A stretch of 64,000 nucleotides of DNA from an uncultured Akkermansia sp. (GTDB taxonomy: Bacteria; Verrucomicrobiota; Verrucomicrobiia; Verrucomicrobiales; Akkermansiaceae), in contig CANQAD010000001.1 in assembly GCA_947588735.1 (NCBI GenBank), positions 20,086-84,085 on the forward strand, given 5' to 3'. Under the pieces are notes generated by a model. The model searched no databases and had not been told where the DNA came from. It saw only the letters and a list, made by a program, of their open reading frames with translations. Position 1 is the stretch's first letter; every line of letters begins with the position of its first letter. Shown piece by piece: positions 1 to 15,472 of the stretch. The position numbers were made by a program, and so were the translations under genes.

Positions 1-339
1 ATGGCTCAGGTGCGTAAAATTGCTCGAGTGCTCGGTCCGCGCGGTCTCATGCCCAATCCGAAGACCGGTACCGTCACCGATGATACGGCCAAGGCCGTGC
101 GCGAGGTGAAGGCGGGGCGTGTGGACTACAAGGTGGACAAGAACGCCAACATCTCGGCGGCCGTGGGCAAGCTTTCCTTTACCGAGGAACAACTTGCGGA
201 AAACCTGCGCTCGCTCATTGCATCTGTCGTGAAAGCCCGTCCGGCCGGGGCCAAGGGCGGCTACATCGCATCCGCAACGGTGGCTTGCTCCATGAACCCG
301 GGCATTACCCTCAACGCCGCGGAATACTCCAAGCTCTGA
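1..339 (+). CDS. rplA: 50S ribosomal protein L1 (C-terminal part; 5' end outside window)
   Basis: [17 protein letters not shown] motif; followed by L10, L7/L12, rpoB, rpoC. Confidence 0.97.
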   Translation: MAQVRKIARVLGPRGLMPNPKTGTVTDDTAKAVREVKAGRVDYKVDKNANISAAVGKLSFTEEQLAENLRSLIASVVKARPAGAKGGYIASATVACSMNPGITLNAAEYSKL

Positions 340-362
340 GAACCCGAATATCTTACCAGATT

Positions 363-872
363 ATGAGTACTGAAAAGAAAGTGAATGCTGATAAAGAGAC
401 CATCATTTCTCAGCTGCTTGAGAAAGTCAATGGCTCTCCCTTCCTTATCGTCATCGATTACACCGGGGTGACAGTACCGGAATTCACCGCGTTGCGCGCT
501 TCGCTCGCAGCGGGAGGTGCCTCTTGCACCGTGGCAAAGAATTCCTACATGGCCAAGGCGCTTGCGCAGGCTGGCCTTCCGGATATCTCTGCCGCACTCA
601 AGGGGCAGACCGCCTATGTGACGGGCCAAAGTGACATTTGCGCCGCTGCCAAGGTGATCAACACCTTTGCCAACGCCTCTAAAAAGGCCGCGTATAAAAC
701 GGGCATCCTGGACGGGGCGGAGCTTATGCCTGACAAGATTCGTGCCTTGGGCGACCTGCCCAGCCGCGAGGTTCTGCTGGCCACTCTGCTTGGTACCATC
801 AACGGCGCCGGTGCGGCTCTGGCTCGCGTCATCCAAGCCCATGTTGACAAGGAGGGGAATTCTGAGCAGTAA
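363..872 (+). CDS. rplJ: 50S ribosomal protein L10
   Basis: ORF 285-872; start reassigned to ATG at 363 (MSTEKKVNADKE...); L10-like sequence and gene order. Confidence 0.93.
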   Translation: MSTEKKVNADKETIISQLLEKVNGSPFLIVIDYTGVTVPEFTALRASLAAGGASCTVAKNSYMAKALAQAGLPDISAALKGQTAYVTGQSDICAAAKVINTFANASKKAAYKTGILDGAELMPDKIRALGDLPSREVLLATLLGTINGAGAALARVIQAHVDKEGNSEQ

Positions 873-1035
873 ATTCTGCGTCATATTAAAAAAAAGTCTT
901 GATCGGATGGCAATGGTGTGGTATCACACCCGCGCCTGAAAAATTAGGTTCTCTGTCGGCTCTCCGGCCGGTGAGAACTGAAATGGGTGGGGAGCCCTCA
1001 TCCGCGACAAGAACCAATTAAACTACACTAAAACA

Positions 1036-1416
1036 ATGGCTGATATCAATACAATCGCTGAGGAACTCGGCAAGCTTACCATACTGGAGGCTGCCGAGCT
1101 TGTCAAGCTCCTGGAGGAGAAGTGGGGAGTTTCTGCCGCTGCGCCTGTGGCTGCTGCGGCTGGTGCTGCTGCTGCTGCGCCTGCGGAAGCTGCTGAGGAA
1201 AAGACCGACTTCAATGTTGAGCTCACTGATGCCGGCGCCAACAAGATTGCCGTCATCAAGGCGGTACGCACTGTCAAGACCGGTATGGGACTGGCGGACG
1301 CCAAGAAGCTTGTTGAGAGCGCTCCGGCACTCGTGCTTGAAGGAGCCTCCAAGGAGGATGCCGACAAGGCGAAAGCTGAGCTCGAGAAAGCCGGTGCAAA
1401 GGTTACCATCAAGTAA
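1036..1416 (+). CDS. rplL: 50S ribosomal protein L7/L12
   Basis: Ala-rich hinge and [41 protein letters not shown]-terminal domain. Confidence 0.98.
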   Translation: MADINTIAEELGKLTILEAAELVKLLEEKWGVSAAAPVAAAAGAAAAAPAEAAEEKTDFNVELTDAGANKIAVIKAVRTVKTGMGLADAKKLVESAPALVLEGASKEDADKAKAELEKAGAKVTIK

Positions 1417-1569
1417 CCCGTCGCCTTTTGCGAGAGCAGGGGAGGACCGCGTCCTCCCCTGCGCTTCGCGTACTTGCCCGCTTGCTTCGGCAAGCTGATT
1501 TTCTCTTTTCACCCTTTTACCCACGTCTCACCTAAGATCGACCCGGTGCGCTTCTGCACACGCGCCAGC

Positions 1570-1628
1570 TGCTCCCGGTCGGTTTTAGTTCACCATTAAA
1601 ACCGAACAGTTCCCGGATACCGGGAGCA
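1570..1628 (+). promoter_or_regulatory. rplL-rpoB intercistronic structured RNA region with mutually exclusive stems
   Basis: TCGGTTTTA(1579-1587)/TAAAACCGA(1597-1605); GCTCCCGG(1571-1578)/CCGGGAGC(1620-1627) competes with TCCCGG(1611-1616)/CCGGGA(1620-1625). Confidence 0.55.
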
Positions 1629-1650
1629 AAACCTAATTTCCGCGCACTCC

Positions 1651-4600
1651 ATGTCCAAGCCCAAGCAAGAGCGAATCAGTTTCGGTAAAATTACAGAAGT
1701 TATTCAGCCGCCGAACCTTATTGAGATACAAACCAAATCCTACGAGGAGTTTTTACAACGCTTCACAGTTCCGGGGAAGCGGCTCAAGATGGGGTTGCAG
1801 GCAGTTTTGTCCGAGCATTTCCCGATTGAAAGCTATGATTCGCAGATCCGCCTGGAGTTTGTGTCCTACGAGGTATCGCCTCCCAAGATCACGGACTTTG
1901 CGGCCATTCGAGCCGGTGAAACCTACAGTTCCTCCCTTTATGTCCGCTTTCGCCTGAAGTGCAACGATTACACTGCCGAGGAAGATGTTTACATGGGAGA
2001 AATCCCCATGATTACCGACCGAGGGACCTTTGTCATCAACGGAGCGGAGCGTGTCATCGTTGCTCAGCTGCACCGTTCTCCCGGCATCTGTTACGAAAAG
2101 ACCCGCCACGCCAACGGAAAAGAGCTTTACTCGTTCCGCATCATCCCGGATCGTGGTTCCTGGCTGGAGGTGCAATTTGATACGAACGATCTCATGTACG
2201 TGTACCTGGATCGCCGTCGCCGTCGTCGCAAATTCCTGGCGACTACGTTTTTGCGTTATTTGGGTTATGAGACGGATCGTTCCATTGTGGAGCAGTTTTA
2301 CACCATTCAGAAACTGCGTGTTGCCGACGTGAGCGGCGACGAGTTGGAGTACCTTGTACCTTTCGAAGATGTGAAGTTCAGTGAGAAGGACTCCACCCGT
2401 CCGGCCTCAGTCATTGCCAAGGCGTATGAGCCCCTCAGTCTTGCGACAATCCGTCGCATGCAGGAGCTGGGCATCAAGACTGTTGAAGTCATTGACCAGC
2501 GCGAGGACGAATTACTCGTGAAGACGCTCAAAAAAGACCTCTCCTATGACCGAGAGAGCGCACTCAAGGAAATTTTCCGCAAGTTTCGTCCGGGCGATCC
2601 GACTTCCGTACAGCAGGCCGCAGCGGCTCTTGACCGGCTCTTCCGGGAAGAGAAACGCTACGATCTCACCCGAGTGGGTCGCTATAAAATCAACCAGAAA
2701 CTTGGTTTGGACGTGCCGGAGGACGTGCGTCTGATTCAGCCCATAGACTTCCTCACTGCCGTCAAATATCTGTTGCGACTTCGCCATGGGGAAGGTGTTG
2801 TGGATGACATTGATCACTTGGGCAACCGTCGCGTGCGCGCTGTGGGCGAGCTCATTGCCAATCAGTGCCGCGTTGGTCTGGCTCGTACGGAGCGCTTGGT
2901 CAAGGAGCGAATGACACTCTGCGATACAACGCGCAGCGATCTTACTCCCAGCAAGCTCATCAACCCGAAAGCCCTCAGCGCTGTCGTGCGTGACTTCTTT
3001 GGACGCAGCCAGCTTTCTCAGTTCATGGACCAGATCAATCCGCTGGCCGAGCTTACCCACAAACGTCGCCTTTCTGCTCTTGGTCCGGGTGGTTTGAACC
3101 GCGACCGTGCCGGCTTTGAGGTACGCGACGTGCACCCCTCGCACTACGGTCGTATTTGTCCCATTGAGACACCGGAAGGTCCAAATATCGGTCTCATTAA
3201 CTCGCTTTGCACCTATGCTCGCATTGATGAGTACGGCTTCATTGAGACGCCTTTCCGCAAGGTCAAGACCATCCAGAAGAAGAATAAAAAGGGGGAGGTG
3301 ACCGACACTGAGGTCATCATTACGAACGAGGTAGAGTATCTCTCCGCCGACAAGGAAGAGTATCACCTCATTGCCCAGGCCAACAATCCCATTGATAACG
3401 ACAACGGTCACGGCCACTTTGTGAAGCCGCGCGTTACGGCGCGTGAGCACGGGGAGTTCATTGAGGTTGATCCCCGCCGCGTGGAGTACATGGATGTTTC
3501 TCCCAAGCAGATTATCTCCATTGCTGCCGGTCTTATTCCCTTTTTGGAGCACGATGACGCCAACCGAGCCCTCATGGGCGCCAACATGCAGCGCCAGGGT
3601 GTGCCGCTGATGGTGAACCAGGCTCCGCTAGTCGGGACAGGGATTGAGGCCAAATGCGCCCGCGACAGCGGCGCTGTCATTGTTGCCGCAGGCCCCGGCA
3701 TCGTCGCTTCCGCGACGGCGGAGTATATCGTCACCACCAAAGATGGCGAGTTGCCTGTGTCCGCCCAGCGTTGGCTGAGCGATCCGGAGAGCATCAAGAC
3801 GGATCCCGACAAGGGCGTCTATGTTTATCAACTGCGCAAATTCATGCGTTCCAACGCCTCCACATGCATCAACCAGCGGCCCATCGTGGCACGTGGCGCC
3901 AAGGTGAAGGCCGGGGATGTGTTGGCCGATGGTCCCTGCACGGATGGCGGCGAGCTTGCTTTGGGTCGCAACGTGTTGGTGGCTTACATGTCGTGGTACG
4001 GCTATAACTTCGAGGACGCCATCATCATCTCCGAGCGTCTGGTGCAGGAGGACGCCTATACTTCCATTCACATTGAAGAGTTCGAGGAGAAAGCGCGTGA
4101 CACGAAGCTCGGTCCGGAGGAAATCACCCGTGATATTCCCAATGTGGGCGATGAAGCTCTCAAGAACCTGGGCAGCGACGGCGTAGTGCGCATCGGGGCC
4201 GAGGTCAAGCCGGGGGACATCCTCGTGGGCAAGATCAGCCCGAAGAGTGAAACTGACCTTGCCCCGGAGGAACGCTTGTTGCGCGCTATTTTTGGTGAAA
4301 AAGCGGCTGACGTGAAGGATACTTCTCTGCGTGTGCCGCCCGGCACCACAGGCGTCGTCATGGACGTGCGCATCGTGCGTTCCGTTGCTCCCGGAGCGCC
4401 GGAGCTTGATTCCGAGAAGGAGGCCCAAAAGCAAAGGAAAAAGGCGGACGAGGAGTATGTGCGCGACAAGAAAAATCTCATTGACTTGCTCACCAGTCGG
4501 CTCTCGGATCGTTTACTTGGCGAGAAAATTCCGCTGGAGGTCACACGTGTGGGTACCGGCGAAGTGCTCATCCCTGCCAATCGAAAGATAACCAAGACCC

Positions 4601-5730
4601 TCCTTCACAATCTGGCTGAACATCACGATCAGATTGACATGAACGAAAGCCCGGTACGCAACCAGATCTTCGAGATCATCAATGCTTACGAGCCTCGCTT
4701 CCGTGACCTTGACGAGGAGCGTGATCGCAGGCTCGACCAGATTGAAGCTGGTGCTGAGATGGAGCCGGGTGTGGTTACCGAGGTAAAGGTTTATATTGCC
4801 ACCAAACGCAAGCTGGGTGTGGGCGATAAGATGGCTGGCCGTCACGGTAACAAGGGCGTTTGCTCCCGCGTGCTCCCTGTGGAGGACATGCCGTACCTGG
4901 AGGATGGCACTCCGGTTGATATCATCCTCAACCCTCTCGGCGTGCCTTCCCGCATGAATGTGGGGCAGGTGCTGGAAGCCCACTTGGGTGTGGCGGCCAA
5001 AGCGCTCGGCTTCAAGGTGGCGACCCCTGTATTTGACGGTATAGATGAAGCCAAGATCTGGGATTACATGAGCCAGGCCAAAAAAGTACCCGGCTTCACG
5101 TGGGTGGGTGATGGCAAGGATGGTTCCGTGGCCGGCAAGAGTCGCCTTATCGACGGTCTGACCGGCGAGTATTTCCACTACCCTGTGGTGGTCGGCTACA
5201 CCTACATGCTCAAACTGAACCACCTTGTCGCCGACAAGGTGCATGCCCGCGCCGTGGGTACCTACTCACTCGTTACCCAGCAGCCGCTGGGTGGCAAGGC
5301 TCAGCACGGCGGCCAGCGTTTTGGCGAAATGGAGGTGTGGGCGATGGAGGCTTACGGCGCCGCATACACCTTGCAAGAGCTGCTCACCGTCAAATCCGAC
5401 GATGTGCAGGGGCGCACGCGCATCTACGAGAATATTGTCCGCGGGGACAACTCGCTGGAAGCGGGCACTCCGGAGTCCTTCAACGTGCTCATCAAGGAAA
5501 TGCAGGCTCTTTGCTTGAATGTTCAGCCGCTTGAGAAGCGGTATCGCGAAGGATCGAAATCTCAAGAGGTGGATGTGTTCCAAGTGCTGGCAGACGTCGC
5601 CGATGAGGAAGAGATCGAGAAAGACGTGCAAGATTACGAAAACATGATAGAGATTCGCCTGGATGGCGAGGATTCTGATATGGCCAATTCCATTGATCTG
5701 CACACCGATGATGATGAAAGCGAGCACTGA
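1651..5730 (+). CDS. rpoB: DNA-directed RNA polymerase subunit beta
   Basis: 1359 aa; GRICPIETPEGPNIGLI and KMAGRHGNKG motifs. Confidence 0.99.
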   Translation: MSKPKQERISFGKITEVIQPPNLIEIQTKSYEEFLQRFTVPGKRLKMGLQAVLSEHFPIESYDSQIRLEFVSYEVSPPKITDFAAIRAGETYSSSLYVRFRLKCNDYTAEEDVYMGEIPMITDRGTFVINGAERVIVAQLHRSPGICYEKTRHANGKELYSFRIIPDRGSWLEVQFDTNDLMYVYLDRRRRRRKFLATTFLRYLGYETDRSIVEQFYTIQKLRVADVSGDELEYLVPFEDVKFSEKDSTRPASVIAKAYEPLSLATIRRMQELGIKTVEVIDQREDELLVKTLKKDLSYDRESALKEIFRKFRPGDPTSVQQAAAALDRLFREEKRYDLTRVGRYKINQKLGLDVPEDVRLIQPIDFLTAVKYLLRLRHGEGVVDDIDHLGNRRVRAVGELIANQCRVGLARTERLVKERMTLCDTTRSDLTPSKLINPKALSAVVRDFFGRSQLSQFMDQINPLAELTHKRRLSALGPGGLNRDRAGFEVRDVHPSHYGRICPIETPEGPNIGLINSLCTYARIDEYGFIETPFRKVKTIQKKNKKGEVTDTEVIITNEVEYLSADKEEYHLIAQANNPIDNDNGHGHFVKPRVTAREHGEFIEVDPRRVEYMDVSPKQIISIAAGLIPFLEHDDANRALMGANMQRQGVPLMVNQAPLVGTGIEAKCARDSGAVIVAAGPGIVASATAEYIVTTKDGELPVSAQRWLSDPESIKTDPDKGVYVYQLRKFMRSNASTCINQRPIVARGAKVKAGDVLADGPCTDGGELALGRNVLVAYMSWYGYNFEDAIIISERLVQEDAYTSIHIEEFEEKARDTKLGPEEITRDIPNVGDEALKNLGSDGVVRIGAEVKPGDILVGKISPKSETDLAPEERLLRAIFGEKAADVKDTSLRVPPGTTGVVMDVRIVRSVAPGAPELDSEKEAQKQRKKADEEYVRDKKNLIDLLTSRLSDRLLGEKIPLEVTRVGTGEVLIPANRKITKTLLHNLAEHHDQIDMNESPVRNQIFEIINAYEPRFRDLDEERDRRLDQIEAGAEMEPGVVTEVKVYIATKRKLGVGDKMAGRHGNKGVCSRVLPVEDMPYLEDGTPVDIILNPLGVPSRMNVGQVLEAHLGVAAKALGFKVATPVFDGIDEAKIWDYMSQAKKVPGFTWVGDGKDGSVAGKSRLIDGLTGEYFHYPVVVGYTYMLKLNHLVADKVHARAVGTYSLVTQQPLGGKAQHGGQRFGEMEVWAMEAYGAAYTLQELLTVKSDDVQGRTRIYENIVRGDNSLEAGTPESFNVLIKEMQALCLNVQPLEKRYREGSKSQEVDVFQVLADVADEEEIEKDVQDYENMIEIRLDGEDSDMANSIDLHTDDDESEH

Positions 5731-5764
5731 TTCCTGATCCTCCAACCCCAAAACTTTTACCCCT

Positions 5765-10030
<4,266 letters not shown>

Positions 10031-10054
10031 TTTGCGGTGCTTCAGTTGCTTTTC

Positions 10055-10087
10055 GCCCGCTTTCCTACCACGGAGAGCGGGCTTTTT
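10055..10087 (+). terminator. Rho-independent terminator after rpoC
   Basis: GCCCGCT...AGCGGGC followed by TTTTT. Confidence 0.8.
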
Positions 10088-10127
10088 CCTTGCCTTCAAA
10101 AGAGGATCTGATAGCATCGGGGGAGAA

Positions 10128-10520
10128 GTGAGTGAGCTTTGTACAGAACAAAACGATACGCCGCGTTTTTCAGATTCGCTGCTCATCCTCTGTATTCTCG
10201 CATCGCCGTTACTTTTCCTGAACATCATTTTTTCATGTGTGGTGTTGCTTTCGGGGATGCTACCCACTGCCTTCGTGTACTTGCTGTTGCGACATAGGTC
10301 CACGCGCTGTCGCTGTGCGTACTGCGCGAGCGGAGCAGGAGTTGCCGTGCCGTGGCTTTTGTTCATGGTGTTTGCTGTGGCTTTTAACGGAGCTTATTCT
10401 CTGTTGGATATTGGATTATGTGTCGCATATACTTTGTGTGTGATAGCGCTGCATGGGCTTACTTTTTCGATATTCTACGCTCTGTGGAGATGGAATCGTG
10501 CAGGACATCCGCAATCATAG
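10128..10520 (+). CDS. Small hypothetical membrane protein
   Basis: GTG start in the frame of ORF 9735-10520, preceded by GGGAGAA; several hydrophobic segments. Confidence 0.45.
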   Translation: MSELCTEQNDTPRFSDSLLILCILASPLLFLNIIFSCVVLLSGMLPTAFVYLLLRHRSTRCRCAYCASGAGVAVPWLLFMVFAVAFNGAYSLLDIGLCVAYTLCVIALHGLTFSIFYALWRWNRAGHPQS

Positions 10521-10746
10521 ACGAACGTCTTCTCTATGCGTCCACGCGTAACCATATCCTGATGATATTCCCGTTACTTGAAGATATGAATTTTTCTCCT
10601 TCCGGTTCCCTTATTTTCTCGGAGCCCTTCATCAGTTCGGAATGCGAGTATTGCTTCCGTTACGACAGTCTGACAAGGCTGCTTCGCTTGCAGTGTCGCG
10701 TGTTGTCCAAGATGCCGTACGAGGGCTATAAGCGTGATGACGCGGT

Positions 10747-11233
10747 GGTCGGGCAAAAATAGCGCACCGAAAAAAGAAAAGTGTTCGGACATAATTAGTG
10801 TACCGAAGTGTCCCGCGATGTTTGACCGTCATTGTTTTTGATGTCCTTTGTAAATGGCGCCGCCAGGGGACAAGATGATCTCATCGATTGCCCCTACCCT
10901 TCTTTCTTCTAATCGCATATATTTTCTCGTTTCGCTAATCTCTCGTAAAATTTGTCGAGCATTACTTTGAGCTTCACCGAGATTTTTACTCCTCCGCTGT
11001 TGCCTTGATGGGCTGTTAATTTTCCTCGCTTACTTCGGGGCGTGCAGCAATTCGCCGCTTGCGAGTGCGTAGCATCCTGTACTTATTGCGAGCCTCAATG
11101 ATGTTCGCAATACCTTCTTGGCCTTTGTCTGTGTTTACCATACAGACATTATGGTACACTATTTTTTGTCCAAACGATCAATCTCATGCCCTCTTTTTCC
11201 CCCGTTCGGTGCACTTATTTTTGTCCGATTGCG
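10747..11233. mobile_element. Decayed IS-like element with nested inverted repeats
   Basis: Left GGTCGGGCAAAAATA-GCGCACCGAA versus reverse complement of right end AATCGGACAAAAATAAGTGCACCGAA; inner pair GTTCGGACATAATTAGTGTACC / GGTACACTATTTTTTGTCCAAAC; possible 5 bp duplication GCGGT. Confidence 0.55.
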
Positions 11234-11247
11234 GTATGCCGTATGCT

Positions 11248-11674
11248 CACGTTCGTCCCAAGAAAGAGCAATCCCCAATAAGTTGTTAACGGCGCATCGT
11301 TCAACGCAAATCGTTGATTATTTACGATTTACGATTTACGATTGACGATTTGGAAAGAAAGCGAGCCGGAGGCTCGGAAAATGCGGAGCGTGGGCGACGG
11401 GAAAAGGCGGAACCAGGCGCAGATTGGTTAGAAAGCGAAGCTCAATTTTCTAAGTCAAGATGCGATGATCAAGGGAAAGCATCCGGTGTTACGCTATGCC
11501 GGGCTGACTCATCGGTCTTACCACCGCTGCGCGTGCGCCCTACCGGGGAGCGTTGACCGCTTTGCTGAATCGTCCATGGTTTGCTGTCTTGCTGGCCTGC
11601 TTCTTTCGCCCTTGGAAAACGCATGGGAAATGGGTTCAATAAGACCGGAGAATATTTTCTTGGGACACGTGTGC
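11248..11674 (-). mobile_element. Repeat family 2 (MITE-like), copy 1
   Basis: TIR CACGTTCGTCCC...GGGACACGTGTG; perfect 9 bp duplication CCGTATGCT at 11239-11247 and 11675-11683; internally homologous to the copies at 29.1 and 35.7 kb. Confidence 0.85.
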
Positions 11675-11732
11675 CGTATGCTTAGTAATTTTTCTTTTCT
11701 CTTGAGTGGAGGTGCTGTAGAATAGCGGCGTT

Positions 11733-12854
11733 ATGTTGCAAGCAGGTATTGTAGGATTGCCGAATGTTGGAAAGTCAACTTTGTTCAATGCGGTGACTCG
11801 TTCTCGCAAGGCTGAGGCGGCGAATTATCCTTTCTGTACGATTGATCCTAATGTGGGGGTGGTAGAGGTGCCGGACGCGCGTTTGGCGGTGCTGGCGGGG
11901 ATGAGCAAGAGTGCGCAGGTGATTCCGGCGGCCATCGAGTTTGTGGATATTGCAGGCCTTGTGAAAGGTGCGGCGGAGGGTGCGGGATTGGGCAACAAGT
12001 TCCTTTCTCACATCCGTGAGACGGATGCCATTGTGCAAGTAGTTCGCTGCTTTGAAGATTCGGATATCATTCATGAGCTGGGCAGTGTGGATCCCGTGCG
12101 CGATATAGAAATCATCAACAATGAACTCATCCTTGCCGACATTGCCGCACTGGAGAAAAGGCGCGAATCTCGAGCGAAGAAAGCTAAGGGAGGAGATAAG
12201 GAGGCACGCGAAGAGATGGCCCTTATCGAAAAATTATTGCCGCATTTGGACGCCGGCAATCCCGCTATCACGCTGGACCTTTCCGATAACGAACGCAAAC
12301 TGCTGCGTACGTTTTTCCTGCTCTCAAATAAGAAGAGCATTTTTGCCTGCAATGTGAGCGAGGCTGAGCTTGCTGCCGCTGTGAATGACCCGGATTCGCA
12401 TCCGTATGTTTCTGCCGTGCGCCGCTACGTGGCGAAGCAACATCATGCGGAGGCTGTGGTGATTTCTGCGCGCATTGAGGAGGAACTGTCCGATTTGCCG
12501 GAGGAGGAGGCTCGAGAGTACTTGCATGATCTCGGTGTGCAGGATTCCGGCGTGAGTTCGCTCATTCGTTCGGTGTACCACCTGCTCGGGCTGCGCACTT
12601 ATCTGACCACCGGGCCCAAAGAAACCCGCGCGTGGACCATCCCTGCCGGAGCCAAGGCTCCGCAAGCCGCCGGAGTCATCCATACAGATTTTGAACGAGG
12701 TTTTATTGCGGCGCAGGTGGTAGCCTACGAGGATCTCGTGGCGTGCGGTTCCATGCTGAAGGCTAAGGAGGCTGCCAAGCTGCGCATCGAGGGCAAGGAC
12801 TATGTGGTGCAGGATGGCGATGTGGTTGAGTTTCGCTTCAACGTTTCCAAGTAA
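11733..12854 (+). CDS. ychF: Ribosome-binding ATPase YchF (OLA1 family)
   Basis: [32 protein letters not shown]-terminal TGS domain. Confidence 0.97.
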   Translation: MLQAGIVGLPNVGKSTLFNAVTRSRKAEAANYPFCTIDPNVGVVEVPDARLAVLAGMSKSAQVIPAAIEFVDIAGLVKGAAEGAGLGNKFLSHIRETDAIVQVVRCFEDSDIIHELGSVDPVRDIEIINNELILADIAALEKRRESRAKKAKGGDKEAREEMALIEKLLPHLDAGNPAITLDLSDNERKLLRTFFLLSNKKSIFACNVSEAELAAAVNDPDSHPYVSAVRRYVAKQHHAEAVVISARIEEELSDLPEEEAREYLHDLGVQDSGVSSLIRSVYHLLGLRTYLTTGPKETRAWTIPAGAKAPQAAGVIHTDFERGFIAAQVVAYEDLVACGSMLKAKEAAKLRIEGKDYVVQDGDVVEFRFNVSK

Positions 12855-12938
12855 GCGTTCCAACGACTGTTCCGGGAAGGTTGTCGTGCATGCGTTTCCG
12901 GCAAGGGGACGCGCATGCTTTGGGGACCTCATCTGCCA

Positions 12939-13022
12939 GGGAAACTGCATAGGACATGCGGTTGCCATTTACGATTCCCGAGATGAGATTTACAATTTTT
13001 TGATAACGTGCTCTCTGAGCAG
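12939..13022 (+). repeat. Repeat family 1, highly decayed left part
   Basis: GGGAAACTGCATAGGACATGCGGTTGCCATTTACGATT aligns with degeneracy to the family 1 left end. Confidence 0.6.
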
Positions 13023-13042
13023 GTTGCTCTGATTCTTATGTC

Positions 13043-13283
13043 CACGGCAACCGCATTAGGAAATGCGGTTGCTATTTACGATTGACGATGCACGAATTAC
13101 TATTTATTGATAATGTGCGCGTTGCGCAGTTTTTTATCGAATCGTGAACGTAGGCAGGAGAGTTCTCGAGAGCCATCATCATGATGACTGCTTGTTGTCA
13201 TTTTTTGGTGCGTATCAACGACAATATCAGCCAACAAAGCCATTTTCTCCGTTGATGAATTTCTTTCAAATGCGGTTGCCCTG
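13043..13283 (+). mobile_element. Repeat family 1, copy A (near full length)
   Basis: GGCAACCGCATT...AAATGCGGTTGCC ends; 10 bp duplication TTCTTATGTC at 13033-13042 and 13284-13293. Confidence 0.88.
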
Positions 13284-13346
13284 TTCTTATGTCGTATTGC
13301 CTTGACAAGGCGATTGCTTTCGTAGATGGCGATTCCTCACGCTGTT

Positions 13347-13907
13347 TTACGCGATAGGATGCAACGCAGAGAATCCGAAGAGTTCGGCCACCCACTGCGC
13401 TCCCGGACTTTCCAGCGCTACATTGTAAACGCGCGCTCGGGTGTTGTAGAGCAGCGTTGTCTCATCTTGCCGGAAAAGGCTCAGAGATACGCGGTTCATG
13501 AGCTCAATGAATTCTGTATCCGTGCTCATACCCGCATTGTTTTCCATGGACTGCACTGTACCGATGACGATATTGCGCAGCTTACGTTCGGCGTGGCTGA
13601 GGTGGCGCAATTCGTCGTTTGAAGGCGGTTCAGGAAACAGCGAGAGCACCCGCTGTGTGTCATCCGTCAGCCGCTTGATTCGTCGTGGAAGCACGTCTTC
13701 CCGCGGAAGGAATTCACTCAAATGAACACTTAATTCCAGCAGACAAGAATTACGCCGCCTGGTGGCTTCTCCCCAGCGCTGCCAAGCATCTCGAGCAGCA
13801 TGACGCAAGTGGTTTAGTTTAAAATAGGTTGCAATTATCCATGCGAGCACGGCTACCAAGATTCCCATCGGTACGGCAAATTCCATATGGATGCTATTGT
13901 CCGTCAC
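13347..13907 (-). CDS. LemA-like family protein
   Basis: N-terminal TM helix plus LemA-like helices (NTRARVYNVALESPGAQWVAELFGF). Confidence 0.7.
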   Translation of the reverse strand: MTDNSIHMEFAVPMGILVAVLAWIIATYFKLNHLRHAARDAWQRWGEATRRRNSCLLELSVHLSEFLPREDVLPRRIKRLTDDTQRVLSLFPEPPSNDELRHLSHAERKLRNIVIGTVQSMENNAGMSTDTEFIELMNRVSLSLFRQDETTLLYNTRARVYNVALESPGAQWVAELFGFSALHPIA

Positions 13908-14069
13908 CGGGCTCGCGTGCGCAAGTTGTTTGAGCTATATGTTTGCAACCGGAGACCGAAATGAGAGCCATTCGGCGCAGAAAAGCGTGAAGCGGCGCGG
14001 TGTTCCTGGCATCGGCATTTGTCCTTTCCCGCTCAAGCTGTTTTGAAGAGACGGACTCTTTTTCCAATC

Positions 14070-14097
14070 TTGACATTCCGTGCAAATGGACTATAAT
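14070..14097 (+). promoter_or_regulatory. Sigma70-type promoter of pgk
   Basis: TTGACA-N16-TATAAT (14070-14075, 14092-14097). Confidence 0.8.
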
Positions 14098-14154
14098 GCG
14101 CGCGTGTCGGGGTGATCCCGAGAGGCATTTTTACAACGAAACCCAATCATTATT

Positions 14155-15354
<1,200 letters not shown>

Positions 15355-15380
15355 TCCGCTTGCTCATGTTCATGTTCAAG

Positions 15381-15408
15381 GCGGGGGCTTCGGCTCCCGT
15401 CTTTTTTG
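15381..15408 (+). terminator. Terminator after pgk
   Basis: GCGGGGGCTTCGGCTCCCGTCTTTTTT. Confidence 0.7.
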
Positions 15409-15472
15409 TTCATTGGCTTTTCATATTTCAATCCGCGGTTGACAAATCGTGCGTTTTTGGTAGTGTTTTCCC

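Noticed and set aside
10418-10762. 114-aa + ORF overlapping the end of the membrane protein and running into the decayed element
   Set aside because: No start-site support or domain; overlaps the better supported ORF 10128-10520
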